Of a stretch of DNA of 64,000 nucleotides, positions 13,077 through 28,300 are shown one piece after another. Source of the DNA: Dasyornis broadbenti (lineage: Eukaryota > Chordata > Aves > Passeriformes > Dasyornithidae); the NCBI GenBank assembly GCA_013397935.1, contig VZRN01003162.1, positions 1,197,260 to 1,261,259 of the forward strand, read 5' to 3'. The notes beneath the pieces are model-generated. The model did not search any database. It was not told the origin of the DNA and saw nothing but the letters and a program-made list of their open reading frames with translations. The position numbers were made by a program, and so were the translations under genes. Position 1 is the first letter of the stretch. Each line of letters begins with the position of its first letter.

Positions 13077-13315
13077 TTAAATTGTTGCATGCTCATTTTC
13101 TTCAATATTGGTCACAAGACAATTCGATTCATGAGTTCCAGGGTCCCCACGGTATATGGCATTGTCAAAACCAGCTGTAAACATTTGTCGATCGCGTCTT
13201 CTTTTATAGAAACAATACAATGTGAGGCCAGTGCCAGCTAGCAGAAGGAAGATCAGCATAAAAATCATCCCTCCTAAACCACTTGCTGATGAAGGAGCAG
13301 CTTTGTCTTTTGGTG
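13077..13315 (-). CDS. MRC1: Gene A exon 30: transmembrane helix and cytoplasmic tail
   Basis: The last coding exon runs from a CACAG acceptor to a TAA stop (13077-13079). It encodes a hydrophobic helix (MIFMLIFLLLAGTGLTLYCF), a basic stop-transfer cluster (YKRRRDR) and a tail of about 40 residues. The tail contains FDNAIY, which fits the FxxxxY internalisation motif of the family, and a hydrophobic LV pair before TNIEENEHATI. These predict clathrin-mediated uptake and recycling. No AATAAA is seen within 1 kb downstream; the nearest variant I noted (ATTAAA) is more than 1.2 kb away. Confidence 0.93.
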
Positions 13316-16300
13316 CTGTGGAAGACAAAACAGAACAATTGCTACAAATGCCCAGAGACTGCTGTTGCATACAACAAAAATCTCCCTAAATAAGCAACCA
13401 AGTGAAACTAAAAATACTGAACAATCATAACAGCAGCGAAAATTGATGCATGTTACAGGTGGATAATGCAGAATTTGGCTTAATCTGTTCAAAGAGCATT
13501 GTATTGTACTACATATACAATTTGTAAGAAAAAAGAAAAGACATCCAGTTTGAGAGAGGACTTCTCATTTTAAACAGATTTAAAATAAAATAATCTGTGA
13601 CAATTAAATGGGTATTTAAATGAAATTTTCTGGAGGGAATTCCACTTGTAAATAATGAATGCCTATAAACCTATTGAAACTTATGTTTAATGGGCTTAAA
13701 ATAAACCGACTTACCATTATGGACAAGTGAATCATGGGTTGGCTCAACTTCAGCAACTTAAAAATGAAAATATATATATATTATACATTTCGAAAGCAAC
13801 TGCTCAAAGACAAAATAAATACGGCACACATAATTTTTACTTTGTGTTTGTAACAAGTTTTAAATAATCATGGAAGCATACAATGGTTTGGGTTGGAAGG
13901 AACTTTAAAGATCATCTAGTTCCAACCCCACTGGCTTGGACAGGCACACCTTCCAGAGACAAGGTTGCTCGCAAGCCCCTATCGAACCCAGCCTTGAACA
14001 CTTCCAGGGATGGGCCATACACAACTACTCTGTACAACCTGTTCCAGTCCCATAGTAAAGAATTTCTTCCTACTCATTTTCATTTTAAAGCCGTTCCCCC
14101 TTGTCTTGTCACTACATGCCCTTGGAAAAAGTTCCTCTCCAGCTATCTTGTGAGCCCTCCTTAGGTACTGGAAAGTGCTATGAGGTCTCCCAGGAGCTTT
14201 CTCTTCTCCAGACTAAACAATCCCAACTCTCCCAGCCTGTCTTCACATGGGAGGTGTTTGAGCCCTCAGATCATCTTCATAGTCCTTCTTTGAATGCAGC
14301 TGAGTAAATTATTTTAAAAGTAGGTTATTTTAAAAGGTTTAAAAATAACCCAGTTGAGTCTTTCTTATGCTGGGGGCCCCAGATCTGAACAAAGTATGTG
14401 AAAGTATATGAAAAATATATGAAAATATGTTTTGACAAATGAGGCCGAATCCTTCAAATATACTTGCTAAAAATACTGGTAAAAGAAGAAAACCACAAGA
14501 CTAATTGTCATCTCACTATTCCTTGCTTTGAACACCTTTTTTGAAAGATAGATGGTGCTCAAAGTTTTTACACTTCCACAGTGTAAAGCTTAATACTTCA
14601 TATGAAAGAACTCCATTTTTAACTCTTGCAAAAATTAAAAGCACAGTTGTACTTAACAGCATTTGAGCTGTATTTTCAGGCAGATCCCTTTTCCTCCCTC
14701 CTTGGCTTGGGGAGTATGATTCAGTTAATTGCCTGCAGAGCTAACTGGCTGGGCCCTACTAAGTTCATGGATGACTCCACTGCCAACCTGCCAAGATGTG
14801 AAGATCCACAGGCAGGATTGCTTCTCCACTACATCAACTACATTTGTGTGGTGGATCTCTTTCAAACTGTCTTCCAGCTGATGCGTGCAAACACAACTGG
14901 CTCTATGTACACACAGTGGCCCATGACAGCTGCATGTGTGCAGATTTACATCCTTCATGTTTCATGCAGCCCTGCTTTGCACACAAGCAGGACCGGCCCA
15001 GCCTGTGACAGTCAGATTGCTCATGGGTTGTCATCCAGAAAACCACTGGCCACAAGTAATCATTACAAATGAAGCACATCATGCTCTTTGGTTTTCCTGG
15101 CAGGTCTCACCATGCCTCCGTCAGCAGACAAATTAATTGGGCCCCAGTGCCTACCCTCACTTCTTTCTGCTTGCTTGTGCAGTAGATCCCAGCATGCTTC
15201 ACCATGGTGGTACTGCCCCCATCAACAGTACCTACCTTCTCTCTGCAGGAGCTCAGTGGCTTTGTACTGCTTCTCCTCAACTTAGCTATCAGGAGAGTGT
15301 CTGCCTTTCTTCCCAGCACTCTCCAGTTTAATCATCTATTCATCATCTACTGCTCCTTGTACTCTAATCATAGTGACTATGAATGTTCTCTGCACTCTCA
15401 ACAGGTAATATGTTCTACCCTACCCCAGGGTCCAGTAAATGCCCAGAAATCAATGCTTTTAATCTGACGGGAGGAAACAGTCACTCATATGTATATGTTT
15501 ATTAACTGATGCATAGTAACCACTACTTTTAAAATAAACCAATGCACAGAAATTCAGAACTTACTTTTGGGGATTTTGCAAATAAAATTCTGGTCAACAG
15601 AGCAGTAATAGGTCCTCCAGGTTCCACTTGAGACATCCATGTCAACGCAGTGTTCATCAAAAATTACTGTAGGCTCTCCTTTCTCCCAGTTGACATATTC
15701 TACTGCACTTCTGTCCATCCATATCCATTCTCCTAAAATCAAATATATTACCTAGTGAGTGAACGAAGTGAGGAATAATTTCTAGTCTGCTGGTCACAAT
15801 GGCATATCAGATATGATCTGGAATTTTTAGTTGATTAAATTGGTATCACAGAGCACTTTTTTCTCACTCTTTTAACAGCCAGAGCTATTCAGGTGGGAGT
15901 GTAACAAATGCAAACGCTCACAAAGTTAACTTCATTAGCATTCATGACTCTCAGTGATGTAGGGAAGGTCTGTCCAGGCTACCCAAGGACTTTCAGCTGA
16001 AGCCTGTGGCCAGGACTGTGCCTTAAGAAAAGCAAAGCACCTGTACAAGCCAGTGTCAGCAGTGCAAGCATACAGAATGCTCAGGGGATTTTCTTTATGT
16101 GTACTCAAGGACAGCAAATAACTACTTTATTAGAGCTGGATTAATCAATTATCTTTGCAAATTGAAGCAGCTCTCTTTCCAATCATCTCCTGCTGACTGA
16201 TAAGCACTTCCCATCAAGTAGGAATAATAGACATCTTCCCTCCCTCAGAGTGTGCTTTCATGGCAGCATATCCTGGTATAACTGGCAGCTGCCTCAATGT

Positions 16301-19300
16301 CACTTCCTCTGTCCCTTCCCTGCAGCTGCACTTCCCTCCAGTTCTTGCTTGCCCAGCGTGGAGCCAAGTGCCGCTGTAGGGGACAGGTCAGGAACAAGAC
16401 ACTGCTTTTGTGCTGTTCACTTTCAGCTAGAACAGAAGAACCTGGCCCACCATTGCTGGTGGTGAGACACACAGACTTGAGCACATGTTGGAGCCCAGTC
16501 TAGACTCACTCTGGATGTTTACCCTCAGAGTCTGACAAGAAAAACTGGCTTCAGAATTACAATGGTATAGAATACAGTATCAAATTTGCAATTACAGCAG
16601 TTAGAAAAATAAGCAAAACAAACACATGAAATATATTTGGATTAAAATGAAAGGTTCCACCAAAAATTTATGGAAAAACCACCAAAATTTACATTAATTT
16701 TTTCTAGGCAGCTCATATGAAATGTTATGCCCTATCTTGTCTAGAAACAAATTTAATTTAACTCAGTAACAAGACAACATTTTGCATAAACTACTATAGT
16801 GGTAAAACATCAAGTAATTTGAGTTAAAAAAGGCAATAAGAAATATTTTTAGTCAACAACTGCAGTGCTAAGCTAAAACTTTTTACAGACAAATATACAC
16901 AAATTGCAACACAGATACAGAAAGCGGAGACCTCTTGGTGGTTTATGTTTTACATAGTTTAGCAGAAAAGCTATTAAATATTTATTAGTTCTTTTCCTCT
17001 GATTATTTATTTAATATTTAGCATATTGGTACTGTTATTTAGTATGTTAGTGGTACTTAGTATTGACTCTGTTTGTTTAGTATCTATCTTCATCTCAGTA
17101 TGCATTGTGAAATAATTACCATCAATATTTTTGAACAATCCTATCCAAAATTTTCTGAAGTCACTTGCAAGTGGAGACAAATAAAGTAAGAGAAAGTTCA
17201 TTTCAGCTGAATCTTCTATGGAAACCAGAGAAGCACCTAAAAATATCAATTAAATATTACATATACTTTCAGCAAGATTTTTCATTATAAATTAATTATC
17301 TCAGTAAAAAAATCATTACATGCTTCATGATCAGCCTTGTAATATAGTAAAAATGCTTGGTAATACATTTAAATTAGGTGTAGCTTATAATTGATATACA
17401 CATACAGACATTACGTATTATCATTTGGTTCAGGATTAAAAAGCCAAGCACAAAACCAACCTATGAAATATCCTAATTAAAAAAGAGCACTTACCCATTT
17501 GAATACACATCATGGAAGCATCAGGCCAGCTTTCCTCAGAAGTGGTGTGAACATAGTAACAATGCCCGCGGAAGGGAATCCAAGATCTACCACGCTTTGG
17601 TTCAGGACACTTCCCGGGAAGCTGTGGTGGTTCACTGGGGATTAACTCTATTAAGAAGACACACAGGTTTTGCGGAGTCTTAAAAGCCAAGGGAAAAATG
17701 TACTCCTGCACTACACATCAGCCCTAAAAATTTGACATTTATTCCAGGAAAAGGAATATGCTATAGACTTAACTAATGATAAAGTATTGAATTAAGCATG
17801 AGAAACCAGTAAAAAACTATACTGGTTGGAGCGGGTTCTCCAGTCTGCTAAAGGAGGCTTACACCAGTCTTACTGCAATAGTCTTCAGCAAGGCAACTTT
17901 AACCTAAAACTTGTGAAACAGAATGAGGAATGAGCGTGCATACATAAGAGAACTCGACAGAAGTCGGTGTCTTTGTATCTTGCCAGTTTCTAAAAAGATC
18001 AGTCAGAGAAGCTGTCTGTACCTGCTCTTGTACATCACCCATCCTAATCATGTAAAAGCAGAATTTATAGCCTATTACATCACCTGATTATAGCCAAAAT
18101 AGAGCTTAAATGAGTATAAAATTTGCTGTGCATTATGGTGCAGAAATCATAAATTTCTTACAGAACTTGAAACGTTTGAAAATTGCATACAATATTTGAG
18201 TGCTAAAGTATTTGAGCAGAATTATCAAACAAATTAACTGATTTGGCTGCTACAGTGACAGAATATTCCTTAACACAATATTTCAAAAGATACTTTAAAA
18301 TGTAAAAGTATATCATTAATATATTTATAGCTGGGCTAAAGTTGATTGATTCTGTAGTTCCTGACAAAAAGGATGCAAAAAAAAACCACTATGGCATGTG
18401 GCATGAAATATTGCAGCTATGTTTATGATGAGCGTGTGTTGGCCGGTCCGTGAAATGAAATGTCTGAAATGAAATGCCTGGAAATCACATAAGACAGACT
18501 GGATCTGAAGTTATTTCTCAAAAAAAGTAAGAGTTTATCACAAGGCATACACTGTCTATCAAAACCTTTGCATATGTGGAAAAACTAAATTCAAATAAAG
18601 CCATTACCCTAAATTCCAACCTCCCAAATCACATTTGTCCTATTGAGAACTTACCATTGGATTGCTTACAGAGAGAGAAAAATGTTTCATTGCAAGATGC
18701 TGTCTTCCAAAAACCATCCAAATCTAAATAGACACAGGCTCTGTTTTTATTTGGTTCTCCACTGCCCCAGTTAAGATACCTGCTTCTTCTTCTATCTGAC
18801 CATAAGTATTGACCTCCAGTCTAAAAGCAAATGATAATAAAGATTATGTCACATTCAAGAATTAGATTGGAAGAACATTAAGATTGCATTTGAATGCATG
18901 TAAAAATTAGAAAAAATTGAGAATCATGGTTTCTCACACAAGATTGTGTCATGAATACATAAGAAACTGGTCCAGGCTTCCACTCTCCACAGCAGGTAGG
19001 GTAGTGGTCCTAAAGACGTTTGTTTAGCATGCAGCCTATGTTATTCAATTCACACCACCCATCTCATGCCCTAAATGAGCAAAGGGCCTTGAAGTAACAA
19101 ATGTGAATATACAGCTGCAGATTTTATCAAATGAGTCCACATATACACATAGATCAAATAAATACTGCAGAGAAACTCTTGTCAGCATTCCTCTAACACA
19201 GACTACTCTAGGTATTTAGAAAGCAAATATAAAAAGCAGAGGTTTCACTGGAGAGAGGAAAACTGATGAGGTTTTTCTTGGGGCTGGACTACAGACCACC

Positions 19301-22300
19301 GTCACCTATGCTAGCTGAGCTTGTGGTAAGTTTGTGGGTCTTGCAAGGACCAACTACCAGAGACGAGCCAAGCATGTATTTTGCCAGTGGATTTCACCAG
19401 TGTTTGCAGAGGATGACTGACATTGGTAACATCCACGGCTTCTGTCACCCCATCCTGTGCAGCCTACATCCTTCCTCCTGTGATCTTTGGAGGCAGGCTC
19501 CCATTCTGTTCTTTGTGCCATTTCCTTTGCTATCTTCTTTCCTTTGAGATCCTTGGCCATGTGTCATTCCAGATTCCTGTCTAATCCATTTCCCAGTGCT
19601 CTCACTGAGGTGTGGCTCCAGTGCCTCTCACCTCAGCACCTGTGCCCTCTCTCAGACCTGTATCCCACCAAACTCTTGCTCTGCCTCTCTCCACTCTATT
19701 TCTCCCAGCTTCAGTTCCAAAAATATCCAGCTGCGTTATTTTTATCCATGTTCTTTTTTACATGCCTCTGTTAGCTGCTTCCCATTTCAGACCTTTGCAC
19801 TCTTATCTGAGTTTGTTGGCAGTTTTACACAAGGCACTGGCTTCATCTCCCAAAGCCAGCCTGAGGAGTCCCATTGCCAGAGCCCTGCTCTTTCTGCTAT
19901 TGCCCAGCACAAGCTCTTGTACTGCTGGGCTGTGGATTGAAACAAAAACTTAAACTCACAAAGAAAGAACTGTTTTGAACCTAATTTTTTCCTGTGGTGT
20001 GCTCCACAGTGAACCGGCACTGCTCTGCCACAGGATTGTGTGGTAGACCATGGAGTAGGAAGTGAGAACTCCATCACTGTTTTTACCACTGAAACCACTC
20101 AGTGCTGCAGCTACATCCTTGGTGGCCTTTGAAGTGTGAGCTGTGGCAGTTCTTGTTTACAGTTTAAATGTGTAAATCCCTTCGAGTGGAAGGAAGTCAG
20201 GATCCTCCGCAAGATTTTGATTCCTGCCGCACGCTGGTGGATCTGACCAATGGCTCATCTAAGGTAGTGGTATAACTATCACGAGCATTTGGTGGACTCA
20301 CCATGTTGCTGTTAAGGCCAATCCATACAGGCTGCCCATGCTTTAATGTTTGTAACCACAGGAAAGATTCAGCATAAGGATCCAGGACACTGGCCAGTTC
20401 TGCAGACTGGTCCCTGCAGTTCTTCTCTGCTTGTTCCCAGTTCAATTTGTAATTGATGACTGCATAGCGGTCATCACCGTAATTGTTAAAGCCAAACCCT
20501 GGAAGTGTGGGTTGGGAGTTCAGCAGTTTGGGGTCTGTAACAAGCAGAAAAAAACAATTGAAAAGTTAGACTTTATATTGGCTCAGACTTGTAACACTGA
20601 GAGAAATCTAGTACACTGGAGCTGTCACATAATTAAGAAAAACTGCAATAACAAATTAACATGTGTCCAAATAATCCCCGCAGTGATGAAAGTCACATTT
20701 TCATGTATTGTGACAAAATTTTCTAATACTTGTCAGAATGACCTTTAAGCAGAAATATCTCTATCATCCCCAGAAATAAACCCCTTGTAAACACCACACC
20801 TACACAAACCATATTGTACCAATATAGGGCATTAAAAGGAACAATTTCTTCCCTTTTTCCATTATATATTGGCATTTCTTGTATTTCTGACAAGGAATGG
20901 GGTAAGATAAACACACCATGAGCAAGCAGAAGGATGTAACTGCTGCTGCTGAAATTGTCTGAGAAAGAATGTAAAGGAAATCAAGCAGAGCAGTTTTTGA
21001 AAATAAAGAAGTTTCAATAGTTTTAGTATAACAATAAAAATTGCAGTTTTGAAGATATAAAGACAGTGCACTCAACCACCTTTGATTGTCAAAAGTAGTA
21101 AAATACATGATGGTAAATAGATCTATTTTTTAAATTATGTACTGGTCTCGTCCTTGAAATAGAAAAAGTTAAGAGATTAAGTTATTTTTTCTATAAGTTA
21201 TTTTTCCATAAGTTATTTTTTTCTCCAAAAAATTAAAATGTGTGATCACCTTGTTAAAATGGACCATCATGCATGTGATACTGTCATTAATTTCAATTAA
21301 GTTGGGGCGGAATTACAGGAAAGTCACTCTTAACACAAGTTTGAAATTACCACAATAAATCAGGTCTACTAGAAAGTGGTGAAAGAAAACTCACCAGAAT
21401 TTTTTTGGCATATGTAACTTTTGCTTGCTCTACATCCCTCATCTTTCCATTTGCCTGCCTGCTCAATGGGGTTCTTAATCATATAGACACAATCATCCTA
21501 CAAGACAAATGAGATTAACAAGAAAAAAGATGTGAATAGGTAGGAAACCTTCCTACTTCTCCTGGATATACAGACTTATGTATCACATGCAGCGACACAC
21601 AAATAAATAACATGAAGGTCATAAAATTCATACAAGCAATGGTCAAACACATAATATGACAATAAGCCTTTGCAACTCAGCCCTAGGAAAGTTTTCACTT
21701 GGATGATAGAGGGAGGTGCAAAGCACAGCACAGAGGCAGGAGGAAGTGTCTGGGACTGTCTGGATGTACATAACCTCTGTGCATGACCCTCTATGTGCGT
21801 GCAGGTTCTTATGCATGTGCTAGGTGTGGGCCACTGGTCTGTTGCAGTGTTACTGCACTGAAGCTTACCTGGAGAGCTGAATTCCTCTTTCTGCACCAGT
21901 TCAGGACTAGGAAGCAAAGTGGTCACCACAGTGCAGTAATGTAGAGGTACTTAGTCAGAAAAAACCTTTTGTAGGAGACACCTCCCAAACCCTTTCTACT
22001 GCACTTTGGACTTGTACCTTCCTCTGTTACCTCCCACAGCATAAGAAGCTGCATCTTGGCTTCGTGAAGGAGGAGGCAGCAGCTGTCGTTCCCTCACATC
22101 ACTATAACCTTATCCAAACCCACTCCTGGCATTAGCCCAGGTCTTGTCTGCAGAAGACGGGAGTTGTATGTAAAGTGATTTCTGGAAGGGAATGGTCACA
22201 GTCTTCTGCAGAAAGCATAGGCACATGTGAGATGGGGAAGTCCTGGAGATCCCAAAACCCAGCTCTAGCCTGACGGAAGTTTGACCTCAAACTTTCCATT

Positions 22301-25300
22301 TTAGCTGAATGTGAAGCAATACTTTTTTGAGAAAGAAACTTGGTAAAGCTAGCACAGGAGTATAGAAATAATACTATTGGGCAGTATTCTACATTACTGA
22401 ATAACACTGAATTTTGTCTTACAATTACAAACAAAAATATATAGCCATGCCAGAAGTTTCAGAGCATATAGAAAGCATCTTTCACGAGGAATATTGGAGG
22501 AAGATAAAAATTACAAAGGAAGACCCAGACTCCCTCTTTTGAGTATTTCATTCAACGCATTTATCTTGACAAGTTCAGTGGCAAGAACTCTCAATATATG
22601 CAATTATCTGATTATTTTCATCAAATCTAAATAACATTCATTGCATCCCAAAATTATATAGTTTGTGGTATGGTTTATTCAAATATCCTGATGAATCATG
22701 GAAAAGTGAGGGAAATCACTCACTTGTCTGAGTTTTGCATAATTCTTCCAAAACTCTGTCTGGACTAATACAGAACCATGACAAATACAGAAGCTGGAAA
22801 AATGTGTGTAGATAGATCTCCCACATGGATAGTCTCCTTTTAAAAAGCAACAAGACTCAACAAGACTACTAAAAATTTTCATAAAGGAAAAGACAGAAAA
22901 TACATTAGTAGCTACATACATTTTGTTCATCTACCAAAGTTATATTGTTTAAGTGACAAACCAAATTGATATTTACCATACTATAATAACTTCGGGAACC
23001 TTTAGCCCAATTTGTGTAGTCCACTGGGCTTCCATCTGTCCATAAGTACGTGTGCTCCTGATTTATATCATTCAGTCCAATCCAAGCATCCGTTGCACCA
23101 TTTTTTAAGAGGGACATAAGGGAAGCTGAAGTGGAAAAAGGAAAAATTGTATAAGGAAGGAAACTGAATGCACTCTTCTCCAGTACCACAGATTTTAGAG
23201 TGCCTGGAACCAGGATGATGAGTTTTCTCTTTATAATAAGGTGGCACTCTCATGATAAAAATAAAATTAATAGATTTAATAGATTTTTAACATCAATCAT
23301 CTAAAGTTAAAATTGGGAAAAAAGTATTTACAAACTCAAAAGTGGGCAAATTTTTAATAAAACAGGAATTTATTTTTTCTCTCTTCTATGTTGTTCATCA
23401 TCTGAGGAAGCATGGAAAATGTTCTAATATATTCCAGAAATTAACACGAGTACATTAAGCCTTGGCACATAGAAAGTGAGTCCACAGACTGTGCACTCCC
23501 TCTTCTTCTTTGGTAACTTCTTTGTTAACCTGACGCAATAACTTCATTTCTAAACAGGCATAACACAAATAAAACTATTTAATAACCAAGTATGTATGAA
23601 CACAGATCTCAGCTTTGTGGAATGCCAGATGCTGCTCTCCTGAGCTCCTGCCTAGACTGATTTTCCACCAAAATTTCTTTCTTCTGCTACAGAAAAGAAG
23701 TAAAAATCACTAGCACTGATGGAGAGAGGTAGGAGATGGTCCATGTACAACCCCCAGGACCTGAGGCAGCACATTCATGGAGCAAACATGAGGTCTCTTA
23801 AAAAATCTGCAACATGCTGAGCAGCAAGAGGTGCAGGTGCTGAGGTCTGGCAGAACCACAGGAACAGGGGAAAGCTGGGACTGCAGCACTGGAGCCTTCT
23901 GCTGCCTGAGGATGTGTCCTCCACTGAGACTCACAGCATTTGGCTCAGCAGCTAGGTGCCCAGAGATTTGGGTTTGGATATTACTCCTCTTGTGTGCTAT
24001 TTTAACATAGAATCCTAGAATCGTAGATTGACCTGAGTTGGAAGGGACCTCAAGAATCATCTAATTCCTCAAAAAAATAAAATGTGGACATTTAATTATA
24101 TGACAAGCCTCTAATCAAAATGGTAATATTTCAGCAGTACATCCTACAGTAGCCCCCAAACTATGATTTTAAAGGTTAATCAAGGGACAAAAACCTATGC
24201 AAGCATTTTTCAAAAGGTGCCATTTCTCTTTTAGCACAACTTCATATTAATAAGGAATAAATGCGAGTATATATGGCAGAAGCTATAACATCTTTTTAAA
24301 TCTTTTTATCAGGATTTACATAGTGTCTTATCAAATATCAAATGTCAAAACATTGGTAGTTTGTACCTTGCACTTCCTTTTTTGATATAGTTGCCAGATT
24401 TCCTCCAAGATCAATGCAGTTGTTCCGTGCAGCATGCCATGACAATGTATCATTTTCATCAAGGCCAAATACCTTAAAACACTGAACAAAGAGAAGTGTG
24501 ACAAATCTGAATCTAGATGCTGTTTTAATTTCTAATGAAAACATCCCTGTTTGTAGCAAATAAAATAAGCTGGATATTTTAAGTAAAAAGAGGGGTTAGC
24601 TCATGTAACACTACTTTCTAGCTTGTCTTTAGGTTTTAATGACAGACAAGATCCGTACTAGAAAATTAGTATAAAGCCCAATATTTTAGCATATACTTAA
24701 AGAAAGGAATATGCCAGTCTATTGTTCCCAGCAGAAATTGTATTAAACCTTCTGAGAACAATTCTGAGGTGGGACTTTGTGAGAGAAATGCTGAAGAAGA
24801 CCACAGAAAACAAGAAAGGATAAGGTATGTTAATGGAGAAAAACATCTCATCTTCTGTCACCCTATTTGTCAAATCAGGTTGGTTCTCACAGAATAATCA
24901 CAGAAAGACAATGATTCTGACATTATAAAGAAAACCATGAATTTACCATTTCTTGTAATAAGATCTTATGAGTTTTAAGTCATTAGACTTAGTTTTGTCA
25001 GAGTCCAACAACCTAAATGTGTTACCTAAAGCATGCAAGCAGGCAATTTGTGGAAAAGCTGAGCAAAATGGTAGGTGGTATATAAACACTTAGGGAAGAG
25101 TCAAGGGAAGAGCCTTTGAAGCTCCTCTTCCAGGAGGTGAGGAAGAGAGAGAGCTTTTAGCTTGAGACAGCACCATGACATGGAAGACACTGAGTTTGTG
25201 ACTTTTCCTCCATCCTGAGAGACGGAAGGAAAAGGAGACAACAGCCAGCGGATCTCAAATAATTGATCTCTATCAAACAGAAATATTCTTGCTCAGACGA

Positions 25301-28300
25301 AGGGAAGACAGACAGAGCTATAAAAAACAATGCAATAGAGAATTATCTTCATTGCTAGGTGTATTCTAGCTCCTAGTATTGTAGCATACACTGTTGTTTT
25401 ATACCTTTTATAGCTTCATTAATGAAAATCTATGGATTTTTAATACATACAGTCTCTTATCCTGAAGTTTTGTCTTTTGAGAAAGCTAAGAGTGACTGTA
25501 CATAATGAAGCGCAGCAAATCTTATAGCTTGATTATTTGAAAACTTAAAGTTGTTTGGTTATAGAAAAAACCTGATAAATTTTCTCAAGGGAAGGTGTCT
25601 CAGTGGCTTAGGAGCCAGTGCATGGTAGGCGAGGGATGAGTAAGTGTCCAGGCAACGTATGAGAGCCAGAGAAGCTCAGCACAGTAAATGAAAACATACA
25701 TCTTTGCTAGTGTTTGTTTTGCCAAAGATGGATGAGAAAGTTCTCTTGTGTAGAGCTGTTGTAAGAGGAAGCTTTCCTCTTGTATGTCTCAAGATCTCCC
25801 TCATAAGTGCTGTGATCCCAAAAGGAGCTGTAATTTCTGCTTCAGGATTTGTAATTTTAAGGTCTTTCAATACACACAAACAGAACACACTTTGTCATAA
25901 ATGAAAACCCTGCTACAATGAAAAACTGATTCAAAGATGTTTCTCATACTGCTCATTTTAAAATAGAATATATTGATATTTCATACTGCACCTTGTTTTC
26001 AAAGAGGAGCCAGTCTTCCTGACACCCACCCTTTGGTGGTGGTGAAGTGGGAACAGCAGTTGGACGAACAGTGTCATTAAGCCTTTCACAGATGAATAGC
26101 TCAATGCTGCCACAGTTGAGATCATTCCATGTACCTGAAAGCAAATTAGAATTTAAAAAAANNNNNNNNNNNNNNNNNNNNNNNNNNNNNNNNNNNNNNN
26201 NNNNNNAAAAAAAGGCAACTGAGATTGAGGTAAAAAGTGTCATTTTCCTAGAGAAAGCTATCATAGGAAGTAAAACTGGTTTCAGTATTTGTATTTCTCT
26301 CCCCCAGGATGTATGTCTGTTTCTTTGAAATATTCAGGTTTCCAGCAAAATTTAGAATATAAATAATTTGTCGAGAAACAGAGATATTTCAATATTGCAA
26401 AAACATAGCATTGACAAAGGGGAATTTTAGTTCAAATGCTTAATTCTCTGAGACCTGTATGGTCTCTGGAATCACTATCTATGTAAGGCACTCAGTCCTA
26501 GTTACCTTACTACCTGAGCTTCTCACAGTGTTTGCTTTCTGGTGTCTTTTCTGCCTATTGGTGTGTGATCTAAGAGTATAACATTAACATCATCATCCCC
26601 ATTTTACAGATCAGGAGTGAATAAGAAAATGGCATACATTTCATTACCTGCAGACAGTTACAAGGTATCTACCTACAGCAGAGAATTTCATGCCTAATGT
26701 TTAAGGGAGATATTGTCATTTTAATTCAGAGAAGTTAAGGACATAATTCGTCCTATCTGAAAAATGATTTTCAAAACAGGGCATAGCATTTACTCCCCAA
26801 AAGTGTTCAGGTCCTTCCATTAACCTCCAAGAGAGCCTAGGAAGTTCACCTCAGCTACAGATTTTGAGACTAGAAATGTTTAAAAGTAGAAGAGATTTAC
26901 TGCTCAAAAAAAGACTAAGTTCTTGGCTAGTAGAAACACAATTACTTCCAGTTCTCTGTATTAAAGGATATTTGCATTTATTTGAACCAAAATATTGTAT
27001 AGCATTGCTTAATAATAATCCAAGCCATGCCCAAATCCTCTGCATGAATGAAAACAGATAGCTGATATCCTGGAGAGGTAGACATAAAATGGACAGAGGT
27101 TTAAAGAGAAACAATACTGCTCTGTCTGCCAATTGTCTGATGCTTACCTGATTTGTTCACTTAGGAATTTTCTGATAAAATTACAGGTGTAATTCAATGT
27201 GTTAGCTGCATAGAGTTCAATTTTTTTAAAGCCCATAAATAAAAGGAGAGACTACAATTTATTTTCCTTTTCTTTTTGACCACTATGAAACATCAGCCTG
27301 CTCAGTATGATAACCCACCCAGCCTTGCCCATGCAGCCCTCCCAGACCTAAGCCACATCCTGCAGATTGAACGTTGTTACAGCACCCACCTGTATGGGTG
27401 TACATCACCACACAGTTTTCATCATTATTTGCAAAATTGGGCTCATTTGGAGCCCAGGCAACATAGTTCACTGATGTTCCATCCATCCACCTGAAAGAAG
27501 TAATTTGAGGGAATTGTAATTCTTAGTTGAATTGGTTAATACTTCTTTGCAGAGGACTCATTTGTGTTCTGTATTTTAAGTTTCCTGTATCCTAGCTTAC
27601 AAATACGTTTTTCTCTGCTGAAAGGAAACCAAGACATTTCACCTGGAATTAGTAAAAAATACTTTTGTATCAACTGTCTATTGTGTTGACTTGGACCAGG
27701 TCTGAACTAACCATCTCAGCTGGTGGTCCCAACTTTTCTTGGTCTCCGAACATTGCTAGAAATGCACCAGTGTAGCCCTGGATCTGGCTTTTTCCAGAGC
27801 ACCTGAGCTTATTTCAGCAATTTTCTGGGTCAAAAGCAATAATATAAGATCTTGTAGGGAAAGAAAGAGTCTTGAACCATGTACTGGGAACCACTTGGAA
27901 ACATTTTGTTAAGTAAATTAAATCTTTAATAATATACACCTATTAGCTATTTTCTTTTCGGCTATGCAAAAATCATTTCCTACCTTGGTGATTCACAAAT
28001 TTATTTTCAAAAATTAGCCAAGAAAAAAGTGTAAAGTCCTCAGTTTGCTGGAAGTCAAGTGACGAATCAGTCAAGACTGACAATCTTCAGACAATAATAG
28101 TTCCAGGAAAATCCAGTATTTTTCCAGTTTCGGAAACTAAGTAACTGTATGCATGTTTTTGCAAGTAAATTACAGATTAGGAATGCATCAGGATGCCTAT
28201 CTGCTTGCAAACCTCCTGATTTAAAGTGGAAAAACCAGTTCATAACAAACCAGAAGAAAGAATACAAAGCAAATAGTGGCACCATCATCCAGCAGGGAAG

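Noticed and set aside
14626..15072. A 148-codon plus-strand open frame within a gene A intron
   Set aside because: No recognised motif, no splice context and low-complexity composition. It lies in the intron between gene A exons 28 and 29 and looks like chance.
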